NCBI RefSeq assembly: GCF_000003815.2
Contig: NC_049985.1
Location: 13,764,420-13,828,419 of the forward strand
DNA length: 64,000 nucleotides
Source: Branchiostoma floridae
Taxonomy: Eukaryota > Chordata > Leptocardii > Amphioxiformes > Branchiostomatidae
Reading direction: 5' to 3'
Shown: piece by piece, positions 23,613-34,500 of the stretch
How positions within the stretch are numbered: position 1 is the stretch's first letter
Layout: every line of letters starts with the position of its first letter
Notes under the pieces: model-generated
Database searches by the model: none
The model's input: the letters and a program-made list of their open reading frames with translations, nothing else
What the model was told of the DNA's origin: nothing
Program-made: the position numbers and the translations under genes

Positions 23613-25110
23613 TCATTAGCAAGGCTGTGATAACCAGATGGCAATTAGAACATGACTAATCTTGTCTGATTTTGTTTGCAAAACAACTTCTCAACTTCAT
23701 AATCCTGTTATTTAGATAGTAATCATATTTTCTAAAATAAAGTAACTAATAAGTGACCAACTTGTGTGAAAATTTGAGAGACCATTATGATTGAATTGAA
23801 GAATATTTAGTTGTTAATTCCAAGATGCTGCTTTAGAGCTATATGTTTTCAGATTCTGAAACCCCTTTGTGTCCTAATCCCCTATGAGCAATGTGCAATG
23901 GACAGATATTGGAATCTGAGATTTCAGAGCCTTTTCATCATACTAATACACACCCCAGGGAAGGTTTACCACTGGCAAAATCCGTTGTTAAAACTGGAAC
24001 TCAGCATCAAACCAGGGATCCAGATGTAGATACCCCACGGTTTGTCAGGTATTCTGCGACAACTTGGCACCATCACAGGCGTGGCTTCTTCAGCCTACAG
24101 GTGTCTAATTTACAGGAAGATATCAGATCAATCTAAAGCACTTCTCCCTCAAGGAATTTTACACAGACAAGTTCAAATAATTGACTGGGGCCTAAAAAGC
24201 GAGTTGTAATTAAGATGAAGTCATGATAGAGGTGTGTTCCCATCAGCGCGGAAGGGTCCTCAGATTTGTAGGGATGTGAGGAGAGTTCATCACTGTCCGC
24301 TGGGAGAAAACGTTGTCATCAATCTTCGGTAAGCGCTGCACGCCAGTGGAGATTGTATGGCTGACAGATATTGACTAAACCATCACTCGCATGTGAGTCT
24401 GTGGGACACCTTTGGAGAGATTGGTTATATCAGAGATCTCTAGCGATGATGCTTGGGAAATAACTGTCTTTCAAGGAGACTGGGTATTCTCTCCAGGCTT
24501 ATCCTGCCAATGTGTTGTTCCAACTTTCTTGATTAGAAGCCAACAAGATTTTATCAGGTTGGTGATAAAAGTTTCTTCTTGACATGTTGTTTTCAATAGT
24601 AGTAGTAGTAGCTCATACGTTGTTCATGGTTAGTTCCTAATAACTCCTGATAAACATAAATATAACAGCAGAGTGGCTTATGCGTCTTATACATATCAGA
24701 TTATTATTGCACATGTAGAAAATCTGGTCTTGTATTTCTCACTTCAATATTTTGAGGCAAATTTGATTTGCTTTCTTATTTTGAGTTGGATTTTTATTTA
24801 CAGTAATGATCATAAAGATGGGTTGAACAGGATGTCAATGATTTATTACAGTGGATTAGTTTTTATTTTACCTCATTACTGATTGGGCTTCTTATAGTGC
24901 CATCACTCATCATTGGCCATCAAAGACTGACAAGAGATCCTATTCCCTCTCCTGTTAAAACAACTCAGTTGGTACTGTGAAAAATCTAGTTCTCCTGTTC
25001 AAATAGCAATCACAGAATTTTCAATATGATTGAAAATGAGTGCATGGATGACATGTTACTAGGCACTGTTCATCAGTTGTTGTTTTGAAAGTCTTAAGTT
25101 ACAGGTAAAG
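23613..25110. other. non-coding interval
   Basis: No gene recognised. A patch around 24130-24400 is somewhat richer in G+C with homeodomain-type TAATTA sites and may be regulatory. A short AGT trinucleotide run lies near 24598-24612. Confidence 0.4.
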
Positions 25111-25330
25111 ATATCCCTGTAGCTCAGCTGGTAGCAGCCTCACTGTTGAGCTTCTAGTTCTAATTAGTTGGTAACTGGGAGATCCCTGGTTTAACCTGAA
25201 GGCGGCATCTTGGTTAGGGCTCATGCCCCAGTCTTTTGGGAGAGCGTAATTAGGGTGGGGGCCCTGTGTTCAAGAAGGTGCTTAGAGCATGTTAAAGGGG
25301 GAAGGACTAGCAACCCATCACTGTAGAAAT
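25111..25330 (+). mobile_element. tRNA-derived SINE, longer copy
   Basis: The head has a perfect Pol III box A (TAGCTCAGCTGG, 25120-25131). A decayed box B-like GGTTTAACC follows at 25198-25206. The body (GCATCTTGGTTAGGGCT, GGGTGGGGGCCCTGTGTTCAAG, AAGGACTAGCAACCC) runs into an A-rich end near 25326. The 90 bases around TTCTAATTAGTTGGTAACTGGGAG are shared with 10535-10655, which confirms a dispersed family. The element has no coding capacity and would depend on LINE enzymes. Confidence 0.75.
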
Positions 25331-26185
25331 ATTCAAATGAAAATGATAAGAAATCATACACTAGATGAGTATAATTTATCTCCATTGCAGCTCAGATATC
25401 TGTTCTGCAGTTTATCCCTTTCTTAACTCCAACGTTTTCAGACAGCGAATCAATTAGCTCTGCAACTTCCTAATTGACAAGATGTGTGCAATGATGATTC
25501 ATTAGTCCCTGTCTGCCTGCAGATTTGTAACATTTGGCCTGATTTGGATGACTGGGTTTAACAGAATAGCCCATGACAGAATGAGGCTTCCATAATGAAT
25601 GACTGTATTCAAGATATCACTCCAACATTGTCTGAATGTATTGCATATAGATTTACTGTAAGTCTGTTGTTTGGAAATCTATCTTCTTAAGGCAGCTTCT
25701 TTGAACAGGTAACCATTGTGTCTACATGCGATCAAAGCAGTGAATCAATGAGAGTCAAGTCACAAATCAAAATTTATTGCACAAAAATTGTAAGGATCGA
25801 TAACATGAAAATAACAGTCTTAGTGTTTAAAAACATTTACTTACTTACTAATTAAGGATAGCAATGTTCACTGTAAAGTACATGTGTAAGATTGTTACAT
25901 TTTTGTATGACGATTTCACAGTGGATTTTGACCTTTACACATTTCTATCATCAGAAAACAAACCTTTTGTAATGAAGCATAATGAGTTGTTTAACAACAT
26001 GCATTACCATTCTCTGGACTGACCTTTCAATTTTACACTTCAGTGCACATAAGACGCAACAACTTGTAATGGGAAATTAAGACAAAAATTTATTGCTACT
26101 CTGAAATTACTTTACCCTCAACAAAATTATACTCTTAATATTATGAGGAAGTGACTTCGATGGTGTAATGGAAGTTTATAGCTAT
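25331..26185. other. non-coding interval
   Basis: AT-rich DNA with nothing recognisable. Confidence 0.45.
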
Positions 26186-26465
26186 ATTGTAAACGATACT
26201 TCAGAATCTTCACTTACATGTAGCCCAATAGAAAAATTCTTCATTATTGTAGTTCAATAGGAAAAAATATTGGTATGATGCTAAAGATACTTCTCCATTG
26301 TAGCTCAATAGAGTAAAAGTTACAGTACTGGTGTAATTCACTAAAAATATGTTATGATGTAAAACAAAAGATTCTTCTTTATTGTAGTCCAATAAAGAGG
26401 AAACCTATGTTGTTTTGATGTTAAAGATACTTCTTCATTATAGTCCAATAGAAAACTCATTTGAC
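26186..26465 (+). repeat. diverged tandem repeat
   Basis: The pattern GATWCTTCWYYATTGTAGYYCAATAGA recurs about five times (near 26189, 26237, 26286, 26369 and 26427). Unit length is irregular, about 50-80 bp. Old and decayed. Confidence 0.6.
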
Positions 26466-28532
26466 AGAAGGGAGTCATTTGTAATATGATTATTCCACTG
26501 GGTCCTCCCTGAAAATAGCTTTCTACACAAGATAATAGGATTTTCAATGTAGCATTGTTCCCAATTTTATTTGATTTCCGTGGCATAATTGGACTGATAA
26601 GTGCTGCATCTTCATGTCTGTTACCGTAATGTCTTGATGGATTTGAGTACTAGATGTTCTCTAATATAGACAATTGACAGAGATTGAAGACATTGGTTTT
26701 AGAGGGGTAGTACAAAGAAGTAATACAAAGAAGTATTGACTGATATCCTTGAAAGGAAAGTAAAGAGACGGTTCAAAAGAAGTTGGAGGTACTGTACCGA
26801 AAAAATAGCATAGTACATTGTACTTCAAGTTTCTGCAGGGACCAGTAAGCGGTAAGCGGTAACTTCAAGGTAGAAAATGGGGGAGGATCATACTAAGTAC
26901 TCAGTGTAAAATGATGCATTTCCAATCTTGTTCACTTTTGCTTGACCATGTACTTGTATTGCACTCCCCTCTGTCAATGTCTGTACTGTAACCCAAGGAA
27001 CCTCCTTGCTCTACCTTAAATTGTACAGTCAAAACTGCTCAAGAAGACCTCTGGAAACTGATAAAATCTGGTCTACTGTGTAAGTGGCCCCGTTACCAGC
27101 TGTTGCTCAACAGTTAATCAAGTATGCAAATGAATGCATCCAAGTTATTTTGGTCAGCTTACAAAATGACAGATTTAACAATAGAAATTCTCAACATGGG
27201 CTCCGAAAAATAAGTAGGACGGATAAAAATTCAAAGCTGGGGACAGCCCTGTCTTGAGGCAGTGATTTTACATTCAATTACTGTTTAATAGCAAATCAAG
27301 GCAGTGCGCTAGAAATCCAATTCCTTGGCAACAAGTCAGGTAATATGTCACAACAAGGGACTATTGAATTTGTGATGTCTGTATGTCATGCTGTTCAAGG
27401 GCTAGGACCTAATGGATCAATGTTAGCCAATAATTTGATCCTTATTTTTCCGTGTTTGCTTTGTGTACATTTGTCAAAGGAATCTATTGCCACTAACGTT
27501 ACTGTGAATACATCTTCTTTCATGCTGGTTTTATTTCACAGTAGGTTTTACATTTTGTTGAAACAATTCTGTCTAGTAATACATGTAACATTTGAAATAA
27601 ATATTGGTAGTATCATGAATTCTGGATGGAAAGGTTACTGTAAGGAAAATTGTGAAAAGTACAAATGTAATACCTCTACAAAAGTTTAATGATTTACTGT
27701 GTACTGTGACATTTTAGAGAACTAAATCTCACCTCTATTGATCTATTAAAGGTAAGTTATATACACAAACAGGGAAACTTCCTATGATATTAATAATACA
27801 TGGCTCATACTGCATGTGCAGTTTATGAAGCATGACTGAGTTGTTGTTATAAACAGCAGGCCTAAATAAATAGCCATCAATTCTTTATCTGATGATCTAT
27901 TGGGGGTAAGTCAAAGGCCTGTGAGAGGAGTAGCTGCAATTATGTATTTAGCCACAAGGGGTCCTCGTGTCAAAGTCCCACTGTGCCATCCCCACAGGAG
28001 AATTAGCAACAGCACCTGTCATAAGCCCTTGGCTAAGAGTCCTGCAATGTGCTGATAGGGAAAGGTGAGTCCTTCGTTTGCATATAAATCGATCATTTCC
28101 CCAACTACAGTCCCTAAAACTGTCTCTGTAACATTTATCTGACGTAATCCTAGCTTTCAACAAATTCCCCTTATGCACAAAGGAGGCATCTGCTAAATTT
28201 TAGTGGAGAGACATAGAAGATCCTATTCTGCTAAGCCGACATGGCCACAAAGTTTGGAGTGGAACTAATGTTGGGGTTGGTAGTGATGTTAGGTACCAGG
28301 AATGTGGTTACATGGGAGTAAATGTGGGTGATTCCAACCACCTGTTACAGGAATGTACAGAGCTAACTATGATATGGAAGATGATACAAGGTGGGAGTTG
28401 AAATAAATGGAAGGAAAGCTTGGAGCAACAAGTTGAATACAGCTGTTATAACTTGGCAGACAAAGGTCAGAAATTCAGAAGGAATGGAATGTGTTGCCTA
28501 ACTCATTTACATGTTGATGAGAGTTAAATGGT
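26466..28532. other. non-coding interval
   Basis: No gene recognised. The 114-codon frame at 27345-27689 is AT-rich, lacks motifs and is probably chance. A stretch near 27950-28180 has a weak exon-like arrangement (CCCCACAG acceptor, AAAGgtgagt donor) and a TTTGCATATAAATCGAT site, but nothing decisive. Confidence 0.4.
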
Positions 28533-28653
28533 AATGCTTGTTAGAGCACTGAAAGGCTAACTCAGGAGAATGCTTGTAAGAGCACTGAAAGGCTAACTCA
28601 GGAGAATGCTTGTAAGAGCACTGAAAGGCTAACTCAGGAGAATGCTTGTAAGA
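28533..28653 (+). repeat. 36-bp minisatellite, about 3.4 copies
   Basis: AATGCTTGTAAGAGCACTGA recurs at 28533, 28569, 28605 and 28641, exactly 36 bases apart; the first unit has one mismatch. There are no unique spacers between units. Confidence 0.93.
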
Positions 28654-29851
28654 GGAATTGATGTTAAGTGACCATTCCTGCCCAATTGGCTTACTGCAAG
28701 TCAGGTAGTTTAAACAGCAAACAAAGCACTTACAGTGATTATAGAATTGAACCTTCTCCCTAAGGACAATCCCCTAAAGACCTTAGGAAGTGAAATCGTA
28801 ATTTGGCGTGGGTTCCCTAGTTTCCCACAAGACCGGCAAAAATCCTTTCATACCTTCTTGAGTTATCCAACTGTCAACTGAAATGCTGCCTATAATATAT
28901 CCTTGGCAGAGAGCCAAGCATGACTGATTGAGCTACAGGTGAAACAAGATTACTGACAGTAAAGGAAAGTACAGAAAGAATCGTCCCTATCCCGACGATC
29001 TATCCAGTACCTGTCTCCAATTTTCTGGGATCAGGAATCTGATTATGATGGAAATCAGGGATAGGCCCATCAGCATTCCCCCACATTAGAGTGCTTCCAC
29101 TGGTAATTAGGTTAGGAAAGGGAAACTGCCTGGGGTGAAAGATTACTGGTAGGAGATGGATGTGTAAAAGCTTGGCAACATTATCGGGCATATCTGTGTC
29201 ATAACAGTGTTGTTAGTCACTGAGGGAAAAAATACATGTTTAGCCTTTATCTTTGTAGTACCCATGTTTTCACATAATCCTACATGTTGAGCATATTGTT
29301 ACATCGATATTGAATGCAGATATCATGTGCAAAAGGGAAAATAAATTGGAAGGCATGAGCCTATATCAGTATGGTTTATTTCTTCCTCTCACTTTACACG
29401 GTACAGAATGGCAGGGCCAAGGCCCTGAATTGCACTGTCGCGTTACATTTAATAAAATCGAAGACAGTTATTAAAACAAGTGCTTTTAAAAAAGCTGGCA
29501 TTTTGCCAATGTTTGCGTGTGTGAACGTTTTTTTCTAGTTATTAGAATGTCATATAAATAGAACAGAGTAACTAAACCTGATATTGGCGCATGGAGAGAT
29601 TCACATATGTGCCTGAATCTAGATCTAGACGCCACCTGTAAAAATTTGCGTGAACTGCAGCAAATTTCACTACACTGCCTGTTTTTGAGTGAGCTCTGTT
29701 GCGGGGCATTTTTAAGTTGTTTTTTTTAATTTTTATTTCTATTCGGCAAAAAAACGAAGCGGCGAATCCGTTAACCAAAGAAATAAATTGGTGTGGCCAA
29801 ATGGATGTAAAAATTAGTATTTTAATGGGTGTAAAAAAGAAAAAAAAAAAA
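28654..29851. other. non-coding interval
   Basis: AT-rich DNA with short T runs near 29700-29740 and an A run at 29841-29851 next to the tRNA-like module. No gene recognised. Confidence 0.45.
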
Positions 29852-29923
29852 TCTACCTCCCCGGATTCGAACCGGGTGCATTGGTTTAGAATGCGTAAAC
29901 TTTAACCACTGCGCCAGTGCGAA
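29852..29923 (-). ncRNA. tRNA-like Pol III module (SINE head or tRNA pseudogene)
   Basis: On the minus strand, box A is TGGCGCAGTGG (29906-29916) and box B is GGTTCGAATCC (29863-29873); both fit the Pol III consensus exactly. The T arm is a perfect CCCGG/CCGGG stem. The anticodon arm is a perfect 5-bp GCATT/AATGC stem with a CTAAACC loop (T33, triplet AAA). The D stem is mostly lost, the variable region is a single base and the acceptor stem pairs poorly. It is therefore not a functional tRNA. A long T run follows immediately (29840-29850 as A on the plus strand), which would terminate Pol III. Confidence 0.7.
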
Positions 29924-30072
29924 CATGTTGGAAAAAACGCCTGTTTTAACAGGTTTAGAAATGTTTGGCATGGATTGAACAGGTCCGTTCATCTCAACAT
30001 CACAACGGCGACTATTCTGGCCTCAGAGCATTTTGCCGCTAAGGCGGCAAAATGCAAAAACGATGTTCGCAC
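29917..30072. repeat. inverted repeats beside the tRNA-like module
   Basis: GTGCGAACAT (29917-29926), which includes the 5' acceptor of the tRNA-like module, is repeated in inverted form as ATGTTCGCAC (30063-30072). Between them lies a perfect 12-bp hairpin, GCATTTTGCCGC (30028-30039) with GCGGCAAAATGC (30044-30055), loop TAAG. This suggests a larger structured or mobile unit. Confidence 0.7.
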
Positions 30073-31199
30073 ATCAGCAAATATTGCACGTTAGGGAATA
30101 TTGCACATAGTATTTACGTATATTGCACACAGTTGCTTAACAGTGACAAATTTGGCTAAAAATACAACAAATGTGACTTCGAAGGTAATGAATAGTCAAA
30201 GTTCTCTTATATATAGTATATTTTTATATAACCTCAAGACTCTATCCGGAGCCTAATGAATACATTTACCTGTATCTGCTTTCATAGCGATACAATATTA
30301 TCTCAAACTGATAAGTAAAATGTTCTTTGCGAATTTGGTCAATGATGCACAACAATCCCTTTTGGCATGACACAGGCATGATTGATAAATGTCACTCATC
30401 CTCGCAAATGAATGACAATGATCAGACTCAGAGCCATAATTTCTCGTGGATGGTTATTGCACCAATAAACAGTATAATGATTGCAACTGCCTTGAGTGTA
30501 GATGCGCATTTCCAATGGCGGAAGTTTATCAGCTCCCTGCCTGTGGAACCATTTGTCTCCCAGCAGTGATTAGGAATCTTCTTTCATTATACACCATTAG
30601 TCACTCCCAGGGTTAGCTGTAGGGTATCTGTGTCCTCATCTCTCTTCACATCAGTACAACATAGGATGGAAGGATGGTACATGTACATGTATACATGTAC
30701 CTTTGATACAAGGGATTTGAGCAATGTTCTCATCAGTGGATGCTTCAGGTATTTGACCACTTTTCATTGTTTTCATTCTTAGCTAATAACAGTCAATTTA
30801 CTAGAGAATTTAGTATCAGGTGTTGAACTTATTGAATAATGTAACTAAATACACTTCTTTTTTATTGCACAAAGCAATTGAAATTTCTACTTGACCTTAA
30901 AGGCAGCCATCTGATTTATGTGACCTTGTAGATGATAAAACATTTCCCTTGAAGACTTAGTTTTGGACAATATTTTCTGTTCATTGGTGCAAGAAAGGAG
31001 AATAGGCATATGTCAATGATGAAGATAGGATGGCTGCAAAGAGGTCATTTCATTGATCAGAAATGGAACACCTGAGGTATTTCAAGTGCTGGTCTTGTAT
31101 ATCACCTACTGCTGGGCAATACTCCTCAACAGGTGGTTTCAAGAGGTTTCTGTGTCAAAGGGGCATTTTAAGAGGGTGCCATTTTGATCCTGTGTTCTT
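30073..31199. other. non-coding interval
   Basis: It begins with three ATATTGCAC sites (30081, 30098, 30120). An 18-bp palindrome GTACATGTATACATGTAC lies at 30683-30700 in a TACATGTA-rich stretch. No gene recognised. Confidence 0.5.
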
Positions 31200-31214
31200 G
31201 GGGGGGGGGGGGGG
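31200..31214. repeat. poly-G run (15)
   Basis: Fifteen consecutive G, 45 bases before the 27-bp minisatellite. Confidence 0.95.
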
Positions 31215-31259
31215 ATCTTGCTCAGTTGCAAACCAACGGGCTCATGCTTAGAACCAACC

Positions 31260-31438
31260 AAGGAGGTTTCAACCTCTGGATGGAACAAGGAGGTTTCAAC
31301 CTCTGGATGGAACAAGGAGGTTTCAACCTCTGGATGGAACAAGGAGGTTTCAACCTCTGGATGGAACAAGGAGGTTTCAACCTCTGGATGGAACAAGGAG
31401 GTTTCAACCTCTGGATGGAACAAGGAGGTTTCAACCTC
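31260..31438 (+). repeat. 27-bp minisatellite with an internal palindrome, 6.6 copies
   Basis: Six identical 27-bp units (31260-31421) and a partial seventh. Each unit carries the inverted repeat GAGGTT-TC-AACCTC. The last copy is extended into the perfect hairpin CAAGGAGGTT-TC-AACCTCCTTG (31421-31442). Because 27 is divisible by three, reading frames on both strands stay open across the array and give false repeat proteins. Perfect identity points to very recent expansion. Confidence 0.95.
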
Positions 31439-31444
31439 CTTGAA

Positions 31445-31580
31445 TCAACCATGTAATTAACACAACTTCTTGATATATTCGTAAATCAATCCATTCATAT
31501 CCACTTGTTTGTAATGTATACTATTAGATATAGTAGACCTTAGGAAAGTTTTGAGTGTCAATAAAAATTGTTGTTGTTGT
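31445..31580 (+). mobile_element. possible LINE 3' tail with (TTG)n end
   Basis: AT-rich sequence ends in GTGTCAATAAAAATTGTTGTTGTTGT (31555-31580). That is a polyadenylation-like signal followed by a short TTG microsatellite, as in many invertebrate LINE 3' ends. No coding part remains. Confidence 0.35.
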
Positions 31581-34500
31581 AATATATTATTATAAGAGGT
31601 GGGGTAGGTAAGGGTCCAGGTATTACTGACGGCAAAGTATTATGATTTTTTTGCCTGCACAGATTTGGTTTGATTTTTTCTTCTAAGGATAAAGGGTCCC
31701 CATGGAGTCAAGGTTATACCGATTTACTGTCTTTGCCCCTGGACAAATCCAATAGCACAAATCTGAGAGTCTTATTGGCAGACTGTCACATAAATCAATA
31801 AAGAGACCTTCATAATTCAATAAAGAGGTGTCTGGCTGCTGAAGGCTCCTGGGAAGGACCCGTGCCCTTGGCAGTGACTTTGGAGCAGAGCTGATCCATC
31901 TTCTTAAACATTTAAGTCAGGGCCTGTCACCGGGGATATCCAATGACATACTTTCAGAGCAGAAATGGATACAAATGATGCATGGTACAGGCAAATAGAG
32001 GGCATCTTAGGTGAAATTCATAACGAAAAGTTTTTGACAGATGCTAAAAACCTGAAAACCTGGGTAGGGGAACCATTTTTATCATGCAATTTTCAGGTTT
32101 TTTTTTTTCATTTTTTTTTCAAGCAACTTGATAAAGATACGCTTTCTTCCACACTGTGTGTGATAGTGGTTAAATATTTTTTAAGATTTTTCAGTGCAAA
32201 CAATTCACATATATGTACTTGCACATTAGCATGCTATATGTCTTCATTTCTGACATACCTGATCCATATTCCCTCTACAAAACAACATTCAAGGCGTGTC
32301 TTTGTTTATGCATTTACAATGTAGATGCTGATATGCCAAACAATTGTTTTACAGCCACCAGTCTAGAAAATACTTGCACGGTCTATGGTTCACATCTCAG
32401 TCATCTCATTGTGCAATTTTCCGGCACACAAGTTCACCTTCATGGCCATGGCAGCTTGTCAGGAGAGTTATATGGTGTAATGATATCATTACCAGGCGTG
32501 CGTCAGGGGTAGCAATGGAATTACCATGGCTCTGGGGCTGAGGAAGATTGATTCTGTCAACTTTAACTTTCTAAAAACAATCGATCGAAGAAAGTTGAAA
32601 CGACAAATGGAAGTTATGTGAAACTATTTTTTAACAGATTATTATTGATAATAGGATATATCTATCAACTAAGTCACTTACTTGACAATGTGTATCAGGG
32701 ACAAGTAAAATATTAAGTTCGCTACCGGTACCTTTTGTCACAGCATAGCAGAGCTGACGCCAGCTTTAGATTCTTTTCTGTCCCACTTATTGTTTGGGAA
32801 CCCATGTGTTAAAGCTGTCATTTCAAGCTTATAATTTCATGAACCTCACGCTCAGATTTTTGGATGGACAGGTTAAGATTTTTCCATCCCTATAAGCAAA
32901 TTTCAGTCCTGGAGACACCCTGCAGCATGTAAGTTGCACATGCAATACTGCTACTTTGATCTTCTAAATCTGTCACTGAGCATTGTAAAAAAACAAAACA
33001 AAAATGCAGGTATGTTAACAAACAAGAACAAAAAAGAAAACAGTACAAATGTCAGTCCACTTGTACAGGCTAACAAAATGTCCTAATGTCTTTATACAAT
33101 GAGAAAGTTGCCTCAGCACAGCATAAGTGTTATGACCCTGTTGTTCCTTTACCGGCCTCCACCCCAGACTTTGTTTACTTTTCAGCACGATCTTCTAAAA
33201 ATATTTAGCATTCCCAGCCAGCCCAGCACGTCTGATCCCATTGGTCCAACCTCTTCAGCACCCTCTTAACCCACTTCAACTTGACACTGAGGTAGTTAAG
33301 TAGTCTTGGGTGCACTTGGCACAAGGTTGAGGTAGATTTGGCCTCTTTTACAGGCTTGAAGAGCCCCTGTTATTTGATTGATGAGGCGGAACTTTATGGA
33401 TTTGGTTGGTAAGAGATGTTTCTGAGAAACCGGGAAACTTTGTTGGTTGAAAAATCCAAATTAATGGGAAGTTGAGCTTTACGAATTGAAATGGGCTGCA
33501 GTAGATTGATCAGTGTTAGCTCCATCCTCAGCATTGAATACCACAGGCAATGTCAAGGAGGCCTAGCATCCAGTCTTCATTTTGATATGTAGAGGTAAGG
33601 CATTAGGACAATTTGGCACTTTAACAACTAGGCCCATGGGTTATCAGGCTAACACCCTGGACAACTTAGCCAAGGCTTAGGGTTAGGGTTAAGATGTTGG
33701 GTCAAGTTGGTCTGATTTATTGGCCAAGTTTGTAAAGGGCTGAAGTGTCTGACATCTGTAAGGGTATGATATTAATGTAGAATGATACCAAAATGTCAAC
33801 AAAATGGCTGAGGCACCCTGCCCCAGCCATGCGGTCACTCTCACTAGTTATCTCACTAATGACATTGTATATAGACCAGAATGTGTCATTTTCCTACATC
33901 TATCAAGTCCATGTTCTCGAAATAATGTCCGTATGTCAAAAGTAAGATGATACATGTATTTAATTCTGTAAATGAGATTAGACTTTGTATTCTTCTCTTT
34001 GAATAGTACCCTTTAGAAAATGCAGGCCTTCTTCGACTACATGTGGCTGAAGTCAGGAGCTACAGGTTTTTTTTTTCAGACAGCAGCTTCATTTGTCTTG
34101 GGGTCTTTTGTATTGAAGTGTACAAGTATACAAGTTACATTGGAAACCATTTTGCACATTGCTCATCGCAGGTATTGCCTTTTCCTTAAAAAACCATCCC
34201 AGGAAGGCTCTGTGAATGTTATGGCTGTCTTGTCCCCATTGCTAGTTGTGCTTGTCGGGCAACAGGGAAATAATGGTAGAATTCCTGTTTGGGGGGACCA
34301 CCTGTTCCAACAGGTATTTAGGAATGCAACAGGAACCTGCATTTAAGTCTGACAATGAGAGCATGTTTTGTACTTTAGTGAGTACACAGTTGGGAAACCT
34401 TCAGCAATGCTTTCAGATGGCACTGCGGAAGCTTACTTCACAGTGGAATATTGGCGGTAGAAACAGACGTTCTAACTTTAACATTTGCATTAGTTCTGTT

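Noticed and set aside
27345-27689. 114-codon plus-strand frame
   Set aside because: Composition of AT-rich chance frames, no family resemblance, no clear exon borders.
28533-28653. Possible CRISPR-like array
   Set aside because: Units are directly adjacent 36-bp repeats without unique spacers, and the genome is animal; it is a minisatellite.
31139-31460. Repeat proteins with GGFNLWMEQ-type or similar units on both strands
   Set aside because: They are only the 27-bp minisatellite read in frame; open frames in several phases on both strands show there is no selection for coding.
33677-33691. TTAGGGTTAGGGTTA, a telomere-like match
   Set aside because: Only two and a half units; too short to call an interstitial telomere.
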